DNA from: Paragorgia papillata
Taxonomy: Eukaryota; Cnidaria; Anthozoa; Scleralcyonacea; Coralliidae
Length of the DNA stretch: 64,000 bases
NCBI GenBank assembly: GCA_035771165.1
Contig: JAWNZC010000408.1
Coordinates: 1,550,001 to 1,614,000 of the forward strand
Direction of reading: 5' to 3'
Shown here: positions 10,194-22,485 of the stretch, one piece after another
How positions within the stretch are numbered: position 1 is the stretch's first letter
How the letters are laid out: every line of letters begins with the position of its first letter
Made by a program: the position numbers and the translations under genes
Notes under the pieces: model-generated
Seen by the model: only the letters and a program-made list of their open reading frames with translations
Told to the model about the DNA's origin: nothing
The model's database searches: none

Positions 10194-11908
10194 GCATCCT
10201 CGTACCCACAGAATCTGGGTGCTAACAAACTTTTCTTGTCAGGGTCGGGTGGTTATTTTGAAAATTGTCGCAGTACCTTGGGTGCAAGAATAAAATATCG
10301 AGGAAAGCTCATTGCGAAAATTAAACACTCAATGGAGAACAATCTGGTATTAGTGAAGCAACAATTCTGAACTTCGACCGAAAGTCTTCCGTCGTTCAAT
10401 CCGACGAGCAGCAAATTTAAAGAGATTTTATTCTTCGAACAGATTTCTACAGTCATCAGTGATCTGATAAATTATAGCCGCCTGAAGATGGAACAGAGAG
10501 TTTCAAATTTTACTGTACGCGGGTTTAAATTCCCTCACTATCAAGACTATGCGAAATTCACAAATTCTATTGGTTAACAATCGCTTGAACCTCCATTCGA
10601 AAGAAAGTGGAAATTATCGCACTGCATCTCTTGCAACGGCCAACACTCGCCGAGAATACATATACCAATTCAATTAACACCTTGGGCTTGCAGCTGTCAA
10701 CAAAGCTTTAGATTCTTATTCTGTGCTTTAGAAATTCCAAGAGGTTAGTTCATTACATTTACTATTTTAAATCGCATCAATGCAACAGTTTCGTGCCGTT
10801 TCGTGCAGCGGCGGGTGTATAAAGTAGGCACTTATATTTGAATTGTATTGCTGATTTTTAAAACGCTAACCTTTTAATAACATTCATCATAAAAGGAGCC
10901 ACAAGTTCATGTTATCAACTGTTATTTGTTAGCCTCAGTTTCATTAAAGTTGTCTATCAGTATTCAGTATCGCGTATTCGCGTTTTACTTACTCGTGTTG
11001 ACATTTTACAGTATTAATATATCGCTCGCTGCATGAACGTTGTTGCTTGTTCAATGTTTTTCTTGTCACTCGTGTCTGTATTAATAATGCAAACAGAACT
11101 TACCACTCAACCAGCGCGAATGTTACCGTTCTATGTTTCCTAAATTATGGAAAATACTTCGTTATGAACGTTAAATTTCGAAAGATCCAAATTATTGCAT
11201 GACCACCGTTCAAATAGTATATTTTAGTAAATATGTTTATATTTCGCTTCAGTCAACATCGTTCTTGAGACTTTATAAACAGCTCAGGCACATTTGTATT
11301 ACCTTTAAATATTACTTTTCTCCTGTATTCCTTCAGAGTTTACTGATACTGTCTACTCTTTGTTTTTTAGGCAAACATTTCGTACAAACAACGCGCAACG
11401 AAACGCTTGAAAACATTGACAGTTGGCACAATATTAAAAACAACAAAGGCGAAGCGGCGGGACACAAATGACAAATCACACAAAACGGCTAACGAAAAAT
11501 TGACGGTGTATGAAGGCGCTAATAAACTGAAGAGATTTACGTCTTATTTTACTATTCCAAAGAGCCAATCGAGACCTTCAAGTTCAGGACGGCGAATTCT
11601 GTTTCTACATGTACACACGGTTTTACAGTATTGCATAACACTGAGGAAACCGACGTGAATAAACATCGATTTAGGCATGCAGTCTGGCTTTCTTGAGAAT
11701 TATTAACATACACCTTGTCTTGTCACAATAAAATAATCACATAAAAACATTGTCTTTGTGTGATTCAGTTTAGCCACGTTTCTAAATAACCCACCCCCAG
11801 TAAGTTATATTTTTGCCCTCGAAACACGTGACCAGCCTAAACCAGGGTCTTTTCGCAGCGGTGGGCGGGGGCGGGGAAGCGGAGATAAGACCCTGGGTAC
11901 GAGGATGC
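10194..11908. repeat. Interval bounded by 15-bp inverted repeat
   Basis: GCATCCTCGTACCCA at 10194-10208 and its exact complement at 11894-11908. The tips belong to the CCTCGTACCCAGG family. The interior is A+T-rich and unrecognised apart from the exon candidate at 11371-11658. It may be one larger element or two unrelated solo tips. Confidence 0.35.
11371..11658 (+). CDS. Possible terminal exon of unknown protein
   Basis: An open frame follows a TTTTTTAG acceptor-like site and runs to a TGA at 11656-11658. It encodes about 95 very basic residues (many K and R, then SQSRPSSSGRR). An AATAAA lies about 70 bases further on. I do not recognise the protein and found no convincing upstream exon. 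The stretch sits inside a 1.7-kb interval bounded by a perfect 15-bp inverted repeat (10194-10208 and 11894-11908), so it could belong to a mobile element. Chance is also possible. Confidence 0.2.
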   Translation, partial: ANISYKQRATKRLKTLTVGTILKTTKAKRRDTNDKSHKTANEKLTVYEGANKLKRFTSYFTIPKSQSRPSSSGRRILFLHVHTVLQYCITLRKPT

Positions 11909-13152
11909 GGAAAGTGTTGCTTTTTAAGTTGAAGTGTCCCAACACTTTTACACTTTTATTGTCTGCGGAAGCCGTTTTAGTTTATAGAATAAAAGTGGTT
12001 ATCTAGTAGACTTTTATTTAAAAAATAGTAACATTTGACGGAAATGTTTACAAATAATTGTTTAGAGAATTATTAAGAGAACTTTCAAGCCATTAAATGA
12101 TCGGTTTTGGTTCTTTAAAAGTCAATTTATTCGTCAAGGCATCTTTTCTTGTATTTTGCAAACATGTTTTAATTTAACGGTAAGTTTATCTCAAACAAAG
12201 TTTACATATATACTTATACAACGAAACAATTTCGCGTTTCTTTTAGTATGTGTAGAGTAAAACTTGTGCAATAATTTACTTCGCGTGTTAGCGATAAAGC
12301 TATTATAGGTAGCAAGTATTTTACTATTTTAACAAGTACTCTATAATATGCGTGATGCTTATTTTATTACAAGAAACCAATATTGAAGAAATGATATTCG
12401 GTTAAAAAGTCTGAAATTCTAAACGTTTATAGACGTTCATTGAAGACAAGTAATTGACAAAACTTATCAAAAATTTATTGTTTCGGGTTTTATTACCAAT
12501 AGTAATAAGTACGGTACTACCGATATACACCGTGATAAAACGCGAAAGATTTGCGGCAACTTATAATTATATGAAATTTAACCTTAAACAACAGTTGTGA
12601 TGACAAATGTCACGGTGCTAACAACGGTTCCCACTTAATACTGTTGAAGTTATTTCGTCAGTTCAGCCTTCGTTTACAAAAAATTTACAGTGCAGCTGAT
12701 TGCAAGTGCTACTTGCATTGTATACTTCTCGATTGAATCTCTTAACTAGAATTGGACTAACAAAATAAAGGTATTTACAGGTAATGCGGACACGCAATTC
12801 CCACTTCCGCAGTATAAAAGCCGATATATATAGTAATGACGATATAATGATCAAGTTATTTATACATGTTTAGCGGGAATCGTTGTGAAAAACGTATTTT
12901 AAAAGCGTCAGTTGTAAACTGCATCATTTCCCATATTGAAAACCATCATACAACAAAGCTGGTGTATAGAAAAAGTCATTTTAGTCAACAATCTTCGTTC
13001 TATAACATGTTTTTAGTGGAAATCGTAGTTGAAACCGTTGTGCCGGTTGTGGGAACCGTTGGGAAATCAGTCGCACCGCAGGTGGCCATTTTGACTCTAA
13101 AATCTCATGTTGCCTTGCCGATGTTACTCATAAGCAGCGTTGTAAAGCCCGT
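11909..13152. other. Intergenic, nothing recognised
   Basis: Strongly A+T-rich. The open frame 12866-13210 runs into the foldback at 13153 and shows no family features. Confidence 0.35.
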
Positions 13153-13309
13153 TTTCCAGTCATCGCTGAAACAGGCTCGCAGCGAGCTGCGAGTACTTGC
13201 ATCTAATTAAAATGACTCAGAGTGAAAAAACAAGCTGTGCGAGTTATTTTTAATTAGATGCAAGTACTTTCTGCGAGATGCGAGCCAGTTCCTGCGATGA
13301 CTGGAAAAG
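13153..13309. repeat. Foldback hairpin
   Basis: TTTCCAGTCATCGC...GTACTTGCATCTAATTAAAA and its imperfect complement ending GCGATGACTGGAAAA. Arms of about 63 bp, loop about 30. Confidence 0.65.
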
Positions 13310-14540
13310 AGGCTTAAGCCTACTGTAAGATTGACACCCTGCTTATACTGATTCGAGAAAGTGGGATAAGAAACTTGAGCAACATATACTACCCAAGTGC
13401 TCATGAGGGACAGCAATGCTGTAGGATATTTATAGTGGGACAGTTTCGGGGCAGTTGCGAGCACTTTGTTGGTGAATCTACTGTAGTATAAGCTTTAATC
13501 ATTTTCCCGTTGTACTTGTTTCTCCTCTTCCTCTCCCCACTCAACTATATCTTACACCTAGCCCCCAGGACTCCAAATTGGAAATAGAAGGCCTAGGTCT
13601 AAGCTGAGTTTAGTGATCTAACCAAATTTAAAAGCTCGTTGACAAAAGCGATCATGATCAATACCACAGACTTAGATACCTGTTTTAGCAAGCTCCGAGA
13701 ACGGTGGTGGACTGAATGGTGATTTGGCTTTAGTGTCTTCTTTTCTTTGCATCATGGAGAATTGCACTGAAAATGTAATACAAAATATATTGCAAATCAA
13801 TGATATAGTTATATATATATATTTTATTAAATACCTATTTTTGGTAGTACCTATAACATTAATATCATTATCATTAATGTTCATTAATGTTGCTCGTCAT
13901 GAGAAAACGAGACTCGATTTAATGATTTTTTTACTTGATACAAGTTTTAAAAAAGACGAAGTGCATAGACGAAGGCCCTGTTACAGGAAGCAATTCAGTT
14001 TCTTACAAGTTGCAACGCAATTTTTTCCGAAAATGATAATGCTATAGTTGGTGTAGGATTTCTAATGTACAGTATGCAAGTTGTCGAGATGTAACTACAG
14101 TATATTACAAACTAGGAGTATTACGAGGCAATTTTTCCTGTCACGTACACCTTGAAGCACCGTTGTGTTCAAAAAGCTCAACAACCCCACGTCACTATAT
14201 ATATATATTAGTTTCCTATCTAGTCTTTTTACTATTTTTGTATTTTTAAAATCATACTTTGACGTGGTACTTATAACTGGTATCCGGTATATCCGGTATC
14301 CGGCACATCCCTAGCTCGCACTGAAGCTTGATCTTAGATCCAGTCTTTGATTGGCTATTTTCTCTCTCTACTTTTACAGTAACACAAGTTGTTATGATAT
14401 TTACACACAAGTGGCTTTGGACATTTCGATAGATTTTGCCTGTGTCTTACGGTTTCGAAACATCGTGAAACATCAAGAGAAATATCTTGCTAAAGGAACA
14501 CGAGTATCTGTAGAAATCGTTCTGTACAACACCTAAAAAT
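13310..14540. other. Intergenic, nothing recognised
   Basis: Open frames here are short and overlap on both strands. Short dinucleotide runs (AT) at 13810-13825 and 14195-14210. Confidence 0.35.
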
Positions 14541-14752
14541 TACCGTTTTCTGGCATGCAGATAACCGGATGGTGGTTATATGCATACCGTTCTCCAGAAT
14601 GCAGATAACCAGATGGTGGTTATATGCATACTGTTCTCCGGCATGCAAATAACCGGATGGTGGTTATATGCATACCATTCTCCAGCATGCAGATAACTGG
14701 ATGGTGGTTATATGCATACCGTTTTCTGGCATGCAGATAACCGATCAATCAC
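14541..14752. repeat. 44-bp minisatellite, about 4.8 copies
   Basis: Unit includes CATGCAGATAACCGGATGG then TGGTTATATGCATACCGTTC. Copies differ at a few positions each, so the array is not very recent. Confidence 0.85.
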
Positions 14753-15371
14753 ATAAAATTTTCATTATTTCATATTTTTTTCAGTATTTCTCTGATTTTT
14801 ATGTCAAAGTGTAATAAAGTTGTTTTGTACAGAAACTCTGCAAGAATACATCTTGATCTAATATTTGACCAAATGTGTATCATCAACTACATGACTTGTA
14901 TCACTCACTTTCTTGCAATTGATTCAACACAAAAATTAGCAAAATTAATATCTACAGTACATTTACTTGACACACAGTTGTCCTTTTATTTCAGAGCTGA
15001 CAATGTCCCTGAAATAATGAACAATGAAAAAAGCCTCATTGGCTCTTGAAAATTTAGGCGTCAGTAAACTGATTAAGGTATACAGTTACCCAAATAACTT
15101 CAATTAGACCCCAGACTGCAGAGTTTGGCAGTTTTCACTGAGATCTCAAGTTCACCAAAGCTTAAAATCAGGGGCATAGCGTGTGGGGGAGGGGGGTGTA
15201 GAGGGGTGGGGTGTGACACCCCTACTTTTCAGAAAACTTGTTGGTAAAATAGAGATTCTGTAGAGAAAAACGTGATTTGTCGTAAGAAATTAGTCAGTAA
15301 ATTGATCATTTAAGATTGAGATGGTGAGATGGTTGGTGATTGAGGAAGCAATAGAGGTACTGTACCGCCCC

Positions 15372-15402
<31 letters not shown>

Positions 15403-16190
15403 ACACACACACGCTCAGAATGGTCATGCTACATCACTGCTTAAAATGTCAGGTGCAGGGACACAAAACCTTAAACCTTTCTTAGGGGTGCACTCAGGGC
15501 AACTGTGAATTAGTTAGAAAGGATAATTCACTATTTCAATACTTTTTAGGGGCACCATAACTACAGTATGTAGACTTCAGTCTTTGCTGTTGTTTGTTCT
15601 TAAGGGTAGCATGGGGCACCAAGTGACACGTCTTGGGTGCACCATTGCCCCAACTCTGCTGTCTGGCTGGATAGACTAGCTTATATTCCAAAATGGTGGG
15701 CACTTAAAAATTCTCTTATGAGTATATAAATTAGCCCATAAATTATAACCTCATTTTAAAGTAAAAATTCTTTACAATTTCCCACATAACAACAAGTTCA
15801 TGGCGGCTAAATTATATGTTTATAAAGAATTTTAATTTGGTGGCCATTTTCAAATAAGGCCTATACTGTAGGTCTAAACTGAAAATCAAAGCCAATGAGA
15901 CAATATCTACAGTAGTCCAAAGTCCAGGCTAATGAAGGTCAGAACCATTCTAATTTGCTACAACTGTATTATGTGGTGGCAATATTTTGTAATACAGTAT
16001 TATACCTCAGTTGTCGAATCAGAGAATTAGATTTTGAACCACGTGACAATGGTACTTTTTAATGAATATAGCCCTACAGTAACAGACCTTGAATTTCCCA
16101 CTAGCATTAATGTCACCAGTTGGGGTATTTGAAATACTTGCCTATGTCACTGAGGTATTCAAAACTCGAATATCAATACCCCACTGGGGT
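14753..16190. other. Intergenic with a poly-C/(CA)n tract
   Basis: No gene recognised. A run of about 21 C (15368-15388) passes straight into about 12 CA units (to 15412). The flank of the solo LTR (16100-16190) has inverted TTGGGGTATT/AATACCCCA pieces. Confidence 0.5.
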
Positions 16191-16195
16191 ATACC

Positions 16196-17112
16196 TGTGA
16201 CGAAGTAAGATAATTAAAAAAAAATGTAAATTATTCTTTTAGTTATCGTAAATTAAATGTAAATTAGGAACTCAATGAATTTCCTCAGTCTGTAATTCCC
16301 TCAAGATTGGTCGAAAGGATAAAAATGGGCAACAAGCTTTAGAACAGGGCAGTGAGAACTCAACAAATGGTGAAGTGAGAACTCTGGTCCAGGAGATGTT
16401 GGTGAAGATAGATACAAAGAAGAACCTCTCTTAAAGAATCAATGGTGGTGAAGGAGTCGAAGACCTTGTACCAAAGACCGTAGTTAGATTCGGGGAGATC
16501 CACAGAACACTATCATCAAGAAACTAATTTAGCATCCGAAAGCAGTTACTCGTGCGTAACTGCGAGACAAAGAGAACCACAAGGAGGCTGAAATGTTTTG
16601 TGGTGTGAGATAAGCCGAAGTCTTCGGCTCACCAAGGCGAAGTTAGCCAGCCTTTCTGCAGCGGGGTCCATTAACAGTTGCTGGGTGGCTGAAGAAGCAG
16701 TTGAGGAGTAGTGATAAACAATTTGACAGGATTTTGATCAGGATCACAAGAGTGATCACGATTCACGAGTTCGAAGGGTTACTGACAAAGGCATAGTATT
16801 TTGTAAAGACTGCAGAGCAAACATCGTAAAAGAAGAAGAAGCAAAGAAGAGGAAGCTTTGGCCGATCTGAGGGCTTGAGGAATAGGAATGATAAGTATCA
16901 AATGTATATAGAAAGCCAATTATTTGATATCATAGTTTTAGGAATAAGGTAATATATGGTATATTATTTTATAATTAAACAGTTATTGTATTTTCGTTGA
17001 AATATTAAAAATTATTTTACTCATATCCCGAGTCTATGCAAGTTGTAGGAAGGGGTGCTTCTCAGGATATATACAGACCGTGTATACTCGAAGGTGATGT
17101 GAATTTGTCACA
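16196..17112. mobile_element. Solo LTR with 5-bp TSD ATACC
   Basis: A 917-bp segment begins TGTGACGAAG and ends TTTGTCACA, with the TG...CA ends and short inverted tips (TGTGAC/GTCACA) typical of LTRs. It is flanked by ATACC at 16191-16195 and 17113-17117. No internal gag/pol and no second LTR are present, so it is the remnant of recombination between two LTRs. A 5-bp duplication suits Ty3/gypsy or BEL/Pao. The interior is purine-rich with stops in all frames I tried. Confidence 0.8.
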
Positions 17113-17319
17113 ATACCCCGCTCACCTACAGCAATCTTTTTGCCTAGAGTAATTTTTTTGTGAAATACAAAATTTAGCTTGAACAGAAACATCAGTTAAT
17201 GACAAAAAAAACCCAGTTATAATTATGTATAACGTGGCACAAGACATTTAGCTTCTCCCCTCACTCCAACCAGCAACCACAAAGTGCCTAAATCATGTCC
17301 ATACCCCCTATCGAGGTCC

Positions 17320-17995
17320 TCTGGATTTCTTCAGGGGTTAGCTTCAATAGAGCCTGGAATTCTTCAGGGGTTTACCATGGGGGGGGGCAGAGGGGGCTAC
17401 AGCCCCCCTGTCAGGGAACCCTAGCTCCCCATTGGGGAAAATTTACAGATTTGTTGGGGAATGATCTGGAAGAAAAATTGTATTTTTAACAATTGGCAAA
17501 AACATTTTAAGTGATTAAGCCAGACAAGTCAGTAATTAATGCTTTAATAGTGAAATAAAACTCCTTTAGAAACACAGGATATGGTATATTACAATATATT
17601 GTGTAGAAGCCAACAGTATTAATATAATTACAACACAAAATTCCATTTTCTGTCTGCAATATTGAACGAAATCTGTCTGCAATATAGCGTGAAAATAGAT
17701 GCTGTAGCTTGTCGGTTATTGCAATAATTTCACGTTGAGAAGATGGAAAAAGCTATTCTAGACCTTCAAATTTTCAGGGGTTATCCTTAATTCTATTAAA
17801 AGGCTTGAATTCTTCAAGGATTTACTTAACTATACATGGCATTCTTCAGGGGTACATGTACATGTATGCTTGTACAAATATGTTGAAATTCTTCAGGGGT
17901 ATGTACATGTATCAGTTTTGCGACAATTTCATAGAATTTAATTGAATTTTCATAGAATACAATTTCATTTATGGAATTCTTCAGGAGTGTGGTAC
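17320..17995. repeat. Irregularly spaced GAATTCTTCAGGGGT motif
   Basis: Variants of ATTCTTCAGGGGT occur near 17325, 17357, 17767, 17805, 17839, 17889 and 17974 with unequal spacers; those between 17820 and 17900 are also joined to GTACATGTA. 17395-17760 between them has nothing else recognisable. Confidence 0.5.
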
Positions 17996-18004
17996 GGATA
18001 TTAA

Positions 18005-18530
18005 ATTAATAATACCATGATCGCCTCGGATTCTTTTGTTCTCCGAGGGAATGTAAACCTCGTATTTCCCTCATCGCTCATGCAAGAGGGAAATTTATCC
18101 TTTGTCTTCTAATTTAATTTGCCCGTGCATGTTGATTAGGGAAAATTAGAAGACAAAGAAATCCTTTGTCTTCCTCTAATTTTCCCGTGCATGTTGATGA
18201 GGGAAAATTAGAAGACAAAGAAATCTTTTGTCTTCTTCTAAATTTCCCGCTTGCATATATTTTCCCTCATCAACATGCACGGGAAAATTAGATGCAACTT
18301 CTCTGATCAACCGTGTAAATTTCCTGTCGGTAAGATTCTCAAAGTTTTCCTCGGCGATCATAATATTACAAACTAATAACATGACTTTTCGGGAAATTAG
18401 CGATTAAATTTCCCCTTTGCCTCGGGAAGATTTGTAAAAGTCGGTTAGTCCTCGGGCCATTTCACAAACCTTCATCGGCGGCGTGGAAATTTAATCGCTA
18501 ACTTCCCTCAAGTCAACAAAAGTACTGTAA
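18005..18530 (-). mobile_element. Recently mobile foldback element (18-kb copy)
   Basis: Reverse-orientation copy of the element at 63592-64000. It contains the hairpin GGGAAATTAGCGATTAAATT with complement (18391-18511), a segment open for 68 codons (18382-18176) and a second hairpin (CCCTCATCAACATGCACGGG). Compared with 63.6 kb the second hairpin's arms are amplified here (18090-18290). The 68-codon frames differ at a single residue. Partial copies lie at 23500-23735 and 24476-24700. Confidence 0.7.
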
Positions 18531-18925
18531 AAGCCAACAATATTACGATTGTATTGTCACTGAGAACATGTTTTATAATATAGAAGTTTTACTATTACTG
18601 TTAGAACTTGTAGAAGAGCGGTGCTATATACGATGAGTTCAAGAAATGCAAACATGTCATAATAAATAACTACTAACTTGTTGTGTTACGCCAAGAACAG
18701 AACAATGTCAACAAAGTGATTATTATGACGAAGGCCAACGCAACTCGTTCAAAGCCTTTTCCTCCTCGTTCTTCGTCCATTTTCTGGCTACGACTGATTT
18801 CTGGTTCACATTCATAAAGCGGCAGTTTATCGTCGTTCACGTTCATTATTGTGATCACCACTAAAACCAATCTTAACAACAAGTAGTCTTCCTCTTCCTC
18901 TTCCTGGTGTTAGAGTAGTCTAAAA

Positions 18926-19052
18926 GTCCACTCGACTGACACGAGTCAGAACACGAGTGAACACGAATGGAACACGAATGAGTACGAATGGAACACGAGT
19001 CGAACACAAGTGAACACGAATGGAACACGAGTAAATACAAGTAAACACGAAC
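18926..19052. repeat. GAACACGAATG minisatellite
   Basis: About ten degenerate 10-12-bp units (GAACACGAGTG, GAACACGAATG, AATACAAGTA). It yields overlapping Cys/Ser/Phe-rich open frames on the minus strand that I regard as artefacts. Confidence 0.75.
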
Positions 19053-19264
19053 AGAACAAATGGATCCGTACCAGAGGTCCAGAATACGTGACAAATGGGG
19101 TCATGTCCCTCGTAAAATATGCTAAAATAGCATAACAATAGCGTAAAATAGCGTAACAACATTGCGTTTTAATTTTATTTAAAGATTCTAAAATAGGGCC
19201 ACCCAGACCCATCTTATGACTGTTCAACATAGATTTTTTTTACCACCCTCTACAATTGATCGAT

Positions 19265-19865
19265 CGCTGAATAGGTGGTTTTCACTGTGACGTCACAAAA
19301 TTCTAAAATCTAAATTATTTAAAAACCTATAAAGCTGCAATCTCGTAAACTCAAGAAGACCATCTTTAATTGGTGACGTCAGCAAAATTTTCAAATGTAG
19401 TTAAAAGCCACTTTGTACACACATGTACACTTCAACGTACAAAGTTTGGTTAAGCTTTAGAAGCGTGACGTCTAACTGCATCTGATGTACAATCTGAAAA
19501 TTCCTTGTCGAAACTACACTTTGTACGAGCATTTGTTTTTTGGCCCCCTATGGTTCACAAACATGGCGGCCAAAAAACAAATGCTCACTATAAGTGTATT
19601 TTCAACCAGAATTTTTAGATTGTACATCAGATGCAATTAGACGTCACTTCTAAAGCTTACTGAAGCTTGTACGTTGAATTGCGCATGCTTTAATTAACGG
19701 CATTTAAAAATTATGCTGACGTCAGCAATACTATAGTTCAAAACGCTATAACTCAAAAAGGAACAGTTGTATTGACTCAACATTTTCCAGAAATACTCGT
19801 AATAACGATCTACAAAATATATAAAACAACCAGCTTTATAGGTTTTAGAATTTTGTGACGTCAGC
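19265..19865. mobile_element. Large palindrome with TGACGTCA ends
   Basis: Tips GTGACGTCACAAAATTCTAA and complement at about 19846-19865. The centre (19528-19590) is an inverted pair around ATGGCGGCCAAAAAACAAA. Layout parallels the palindrome at 7000-7620, including the central ATGGCGGCC, but the arms differ. Confidence 0.6.
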
Positions 19866-20342
19866 ATGGCGGATCCAAGTGGGGGGTTATGGGGGTTGCA
19901 CCCCCCGGTCTATTATATATGTATTCTTTGAACGGTATATTATATTATATATAATATATAATTTGTGTTTAGTGTATAATATAGCGTGGTTTTCACTCTG
20001 ACGCAGGGGCGGATCCAGGATTTTTTTAAAGAGGGGGTTGACACCTCTAGGGGGGTCTGGGGGTATGCTCCCCCGGAAAATTATTGATTTCTGATACCCT
20101 GAAATGCTATTTCCTGCACTTTGGGGACAATATTAGGATCAGAAATAGTGATTTTAATACCTACACGCTTGTACATGTATTACGTACGATTGAAAACATT
20201 AGCACGGTTAATTACCTCAAATAATTATTCAATGAACTGAGTTTACCTGCATTTGTGGTAGAACTTATTTAACAGCATCGTCAGGTTTTTAATCCTATAT
20301 TATAATAATTTTATGGGCATGCATGAATGAATAGATAAATGG
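19866..20342. repeat. GGGGTC-CGGGGG repeat family segment
   Basis: GGGGGGTCTGGGGGTATGC then CTCCCCCGGAAAATT, then CTGAAATGCTATTTCCTGCA. The same order is seen at 42410-42480, 45380-45450 and 60260-60340 (in the hAT elements), so this is likely another hAT-related copy without clear ends. Confidence 0.5.
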
Positions 20343-20405
20343 GGGTAATAGAACGACGAGGAGTGCTATTAATGGGTAATAGAACGACGAGAAGTGCTAT
20401 TAATG
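20343..20405. repeat. 31-bp tandem duplication
   Basis: Two copies of GGGTAATAGAACGACGAG then AAGTGCTATTAAT. 20406-20980 beyond it holds no recognised gene; the minus-strand frame there is partly made of this repeat. Confidence 0.75.
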
Positions 20406-20980
20406 CCAAAATCATATGAGTGATTATTGCAAAATCGATAGACCGCGAAGCGGGAGGTTGATTTGTAATCACGAGTATGATTTGGCATCCTTCTGTAATC
20501 AGGTCGACAGCAAATACTTCATAGTAGCCCAACTTTTGGGTTCTAGACATGCCTCTCAACATGGCCACAGTGACATGGCCCGCAAAAAGTGCAAATTTCA
20601 GGGGGCCATTTCTTTTAATATATGGAGACTCGGCGACTAAACACACTCATGCAGTTTATTAAAGCTTACTGTATTTCAGTATTCAATTTGCTTTACTGAC
20701 TAAAATATTTAAGAAATACCCGAGTGCCAATCTGGGACACGACACTGTTTTCAAAACGTATACAAAAAAATACAAATTTAAATTCTATATTTTAATATTT
20801 AAAATCCTCCATTTCTTAATTTTTTGAAAAATCCCAGTATTTCTGCATAATCCTAAACATATTACAGTATGGTAGTTGGTAATTGTGCAATGTTTCATTG
20901 CAAAATTCTACAAAAACAAAGTTGTATTTTACATGCGAAATTTGTATTTTGGAGTGCCTCCATTAAATTGGCCGTGTTTG

Positions 20981-21171
20981 GAGGTATCATCGGTTACAAA
21001 ATATGAAGCTTAACCATCTAATTCCGGAGGGTTGTGGTTAGGTTTAGGGTTTCCGGGGGGCGTGATTACCGGGGGGTGGTATGGGGGTGAGGATTCGTTT
21101 TAAAAGGTTGTCCAATCAGATGGTGGTTTTAATGTTGGTTAAGCTTCATAATTTGAAGGTAATGATACCTC
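20981..21171. repeat. Foldback with GAGGTATCAT tips
   Basis: GAGGTATCATCGGTTACAAA...TATGAAGCTTAACCATC and complement TTAAGCTTCATAATTTGAAG...ATGATACCTC, around a G-rich centre. 21172-21868 has nothing else recognisable. Confidence 0.6.
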
Positions 21172-21868
21172 GTGTTTGAGAAAAATGAGGAGAACTGAGG
21201 AGAACTTCTGACGTCATAAACTCAATGAAACCAAAAGATCATTGTTGTTATCAACAAAATAATCATTGTTGTTATTGAGTCTATGCTGTCAAACGCTTCC
21301 TCGACTCATTCTTAATTCTCAAGCTCGGCCACTTTAACAGACTTCACACATAAAATATCACCTTTTCTTCAATGAATTTTGAAATGGACCTTTGTACGAT
21401 TACTAACTACCGTATTTTCTGGGCGATGATCCGCGGGTTATCTCTTAATTTTGCTAGGAAACACAATTAGTGCGGGTAATAGGGTGGTGCGGCCGTGCGG
21501 GTAATCTGTTGAATTCTTAAGACGACGCCATCACAAAGACCGGAGATCAACGATTCTACGTTCATCTTTCAACTACTGGTGCTATACTTTTTTTTAATTT
21601 TGTGGTCCCAAACCAAGACGCATGACCTGGATTTCTTCTTCTTTGTTCGGCATTCCTTCATTTATATTCAGCCATTTTGAATAATGCGCATGCGGTATAT
21701 TCATTAGCTTAAAATTATGCAAAAACATTGCCAACAATATTTTCATCAGAGAACCACTTTAATGTTTTCAATCGTACATATTACAGGCCCGTATCGAGAA
21801 ATCAATTGTCAAGGGTGGTGTAAGGAAAACATTTTCTATGTTGAACGGCTGTTCAACATAGACGCTAT

Positions 21869-21938
21869 GTTAAAATAGCTAGGGCCACGCAGACCCATAT
21901 TATGGCTATAAGATGGGTCTGGGTGGCCCTATTTTAGA
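21869..21938. repeat. Hairpin AAAATAGCTAGGGCCACGC
   Basis: Arms AGGGCCACGCAGACCCAT and ATGGGTCTGGGTGGCCCT. The right arm recurs (complement) at 19194-19222 beside a GTTCAACATAG tip. Confidence 0.65.
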
Positions 21939-21999
21939 AACTTTATAGACATAGTACTTCTAAATTTATATTTTACTAAATTTCTTAAAATGCAATGTT

Positions 22000-22485
22000 A
22001 TTATCCTATTTTAGAATGTTTTATGTAATATTTCATAAACGACAAGTGGGAGTGTATTACTAGTTACAAACACAAGAGGACAATGCAACTGATCACGAGG
22101 CCGTTAATCGAGTAATTTTCATTGTTTGCGAGTGTTTGTAAAATTACATGAGAGAATAATGAAAATCACGATGCTGCAATTAAACCGAGTGATTTTTATT
22201 GTTTTCGAATGTTTTACAAACACGAGAGATCAATGAAAATTACAAGGTAATAAGCAAAGTGATTTTTGTTGTTCTCGAGTGTTTGTAACCCCTGATAAAA
22301 CACGAATTTATGAAATAGCTTTTCAATCATCTAAACTATAGTACAATTCGCGAGGCCAGGTGATATTGGGTATATCAGATTAGACAATGGTGTATATTAG
22401 TATAATGTCTCATGTTCAATTTATAATTAGGAAATGTGGTAATAAGCGGTTCTTTGCATGTTTGTGCCGTTTATTGTCTGATTCC
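22000..22485. repeat. Dispersed repeat, inverted copy at 26.86-27.69 kb
   Basis: ATTTCATAAACGA...GAGTGTTTGTAA...ATTAGACAATGGTG...AGGAAATGTGGTAATAA. The reverse complement lies at 26860-27695, interrupted there by the 26963-27335 insertion. It gives an empty-site reference for that insertion. 22486-23137 shows nothing further, except a 20-bp duplication (CAATTCTCAACCACTGGATG) at about 22920-22970. Confidence 0.6.

Noticed and set aside
20311..20646. 111-codon hydrophobic minus-strand ORF
   Set aside because: Its C-terminal part is encoded by a 31-bp tandem duplication and no family feature was seen.
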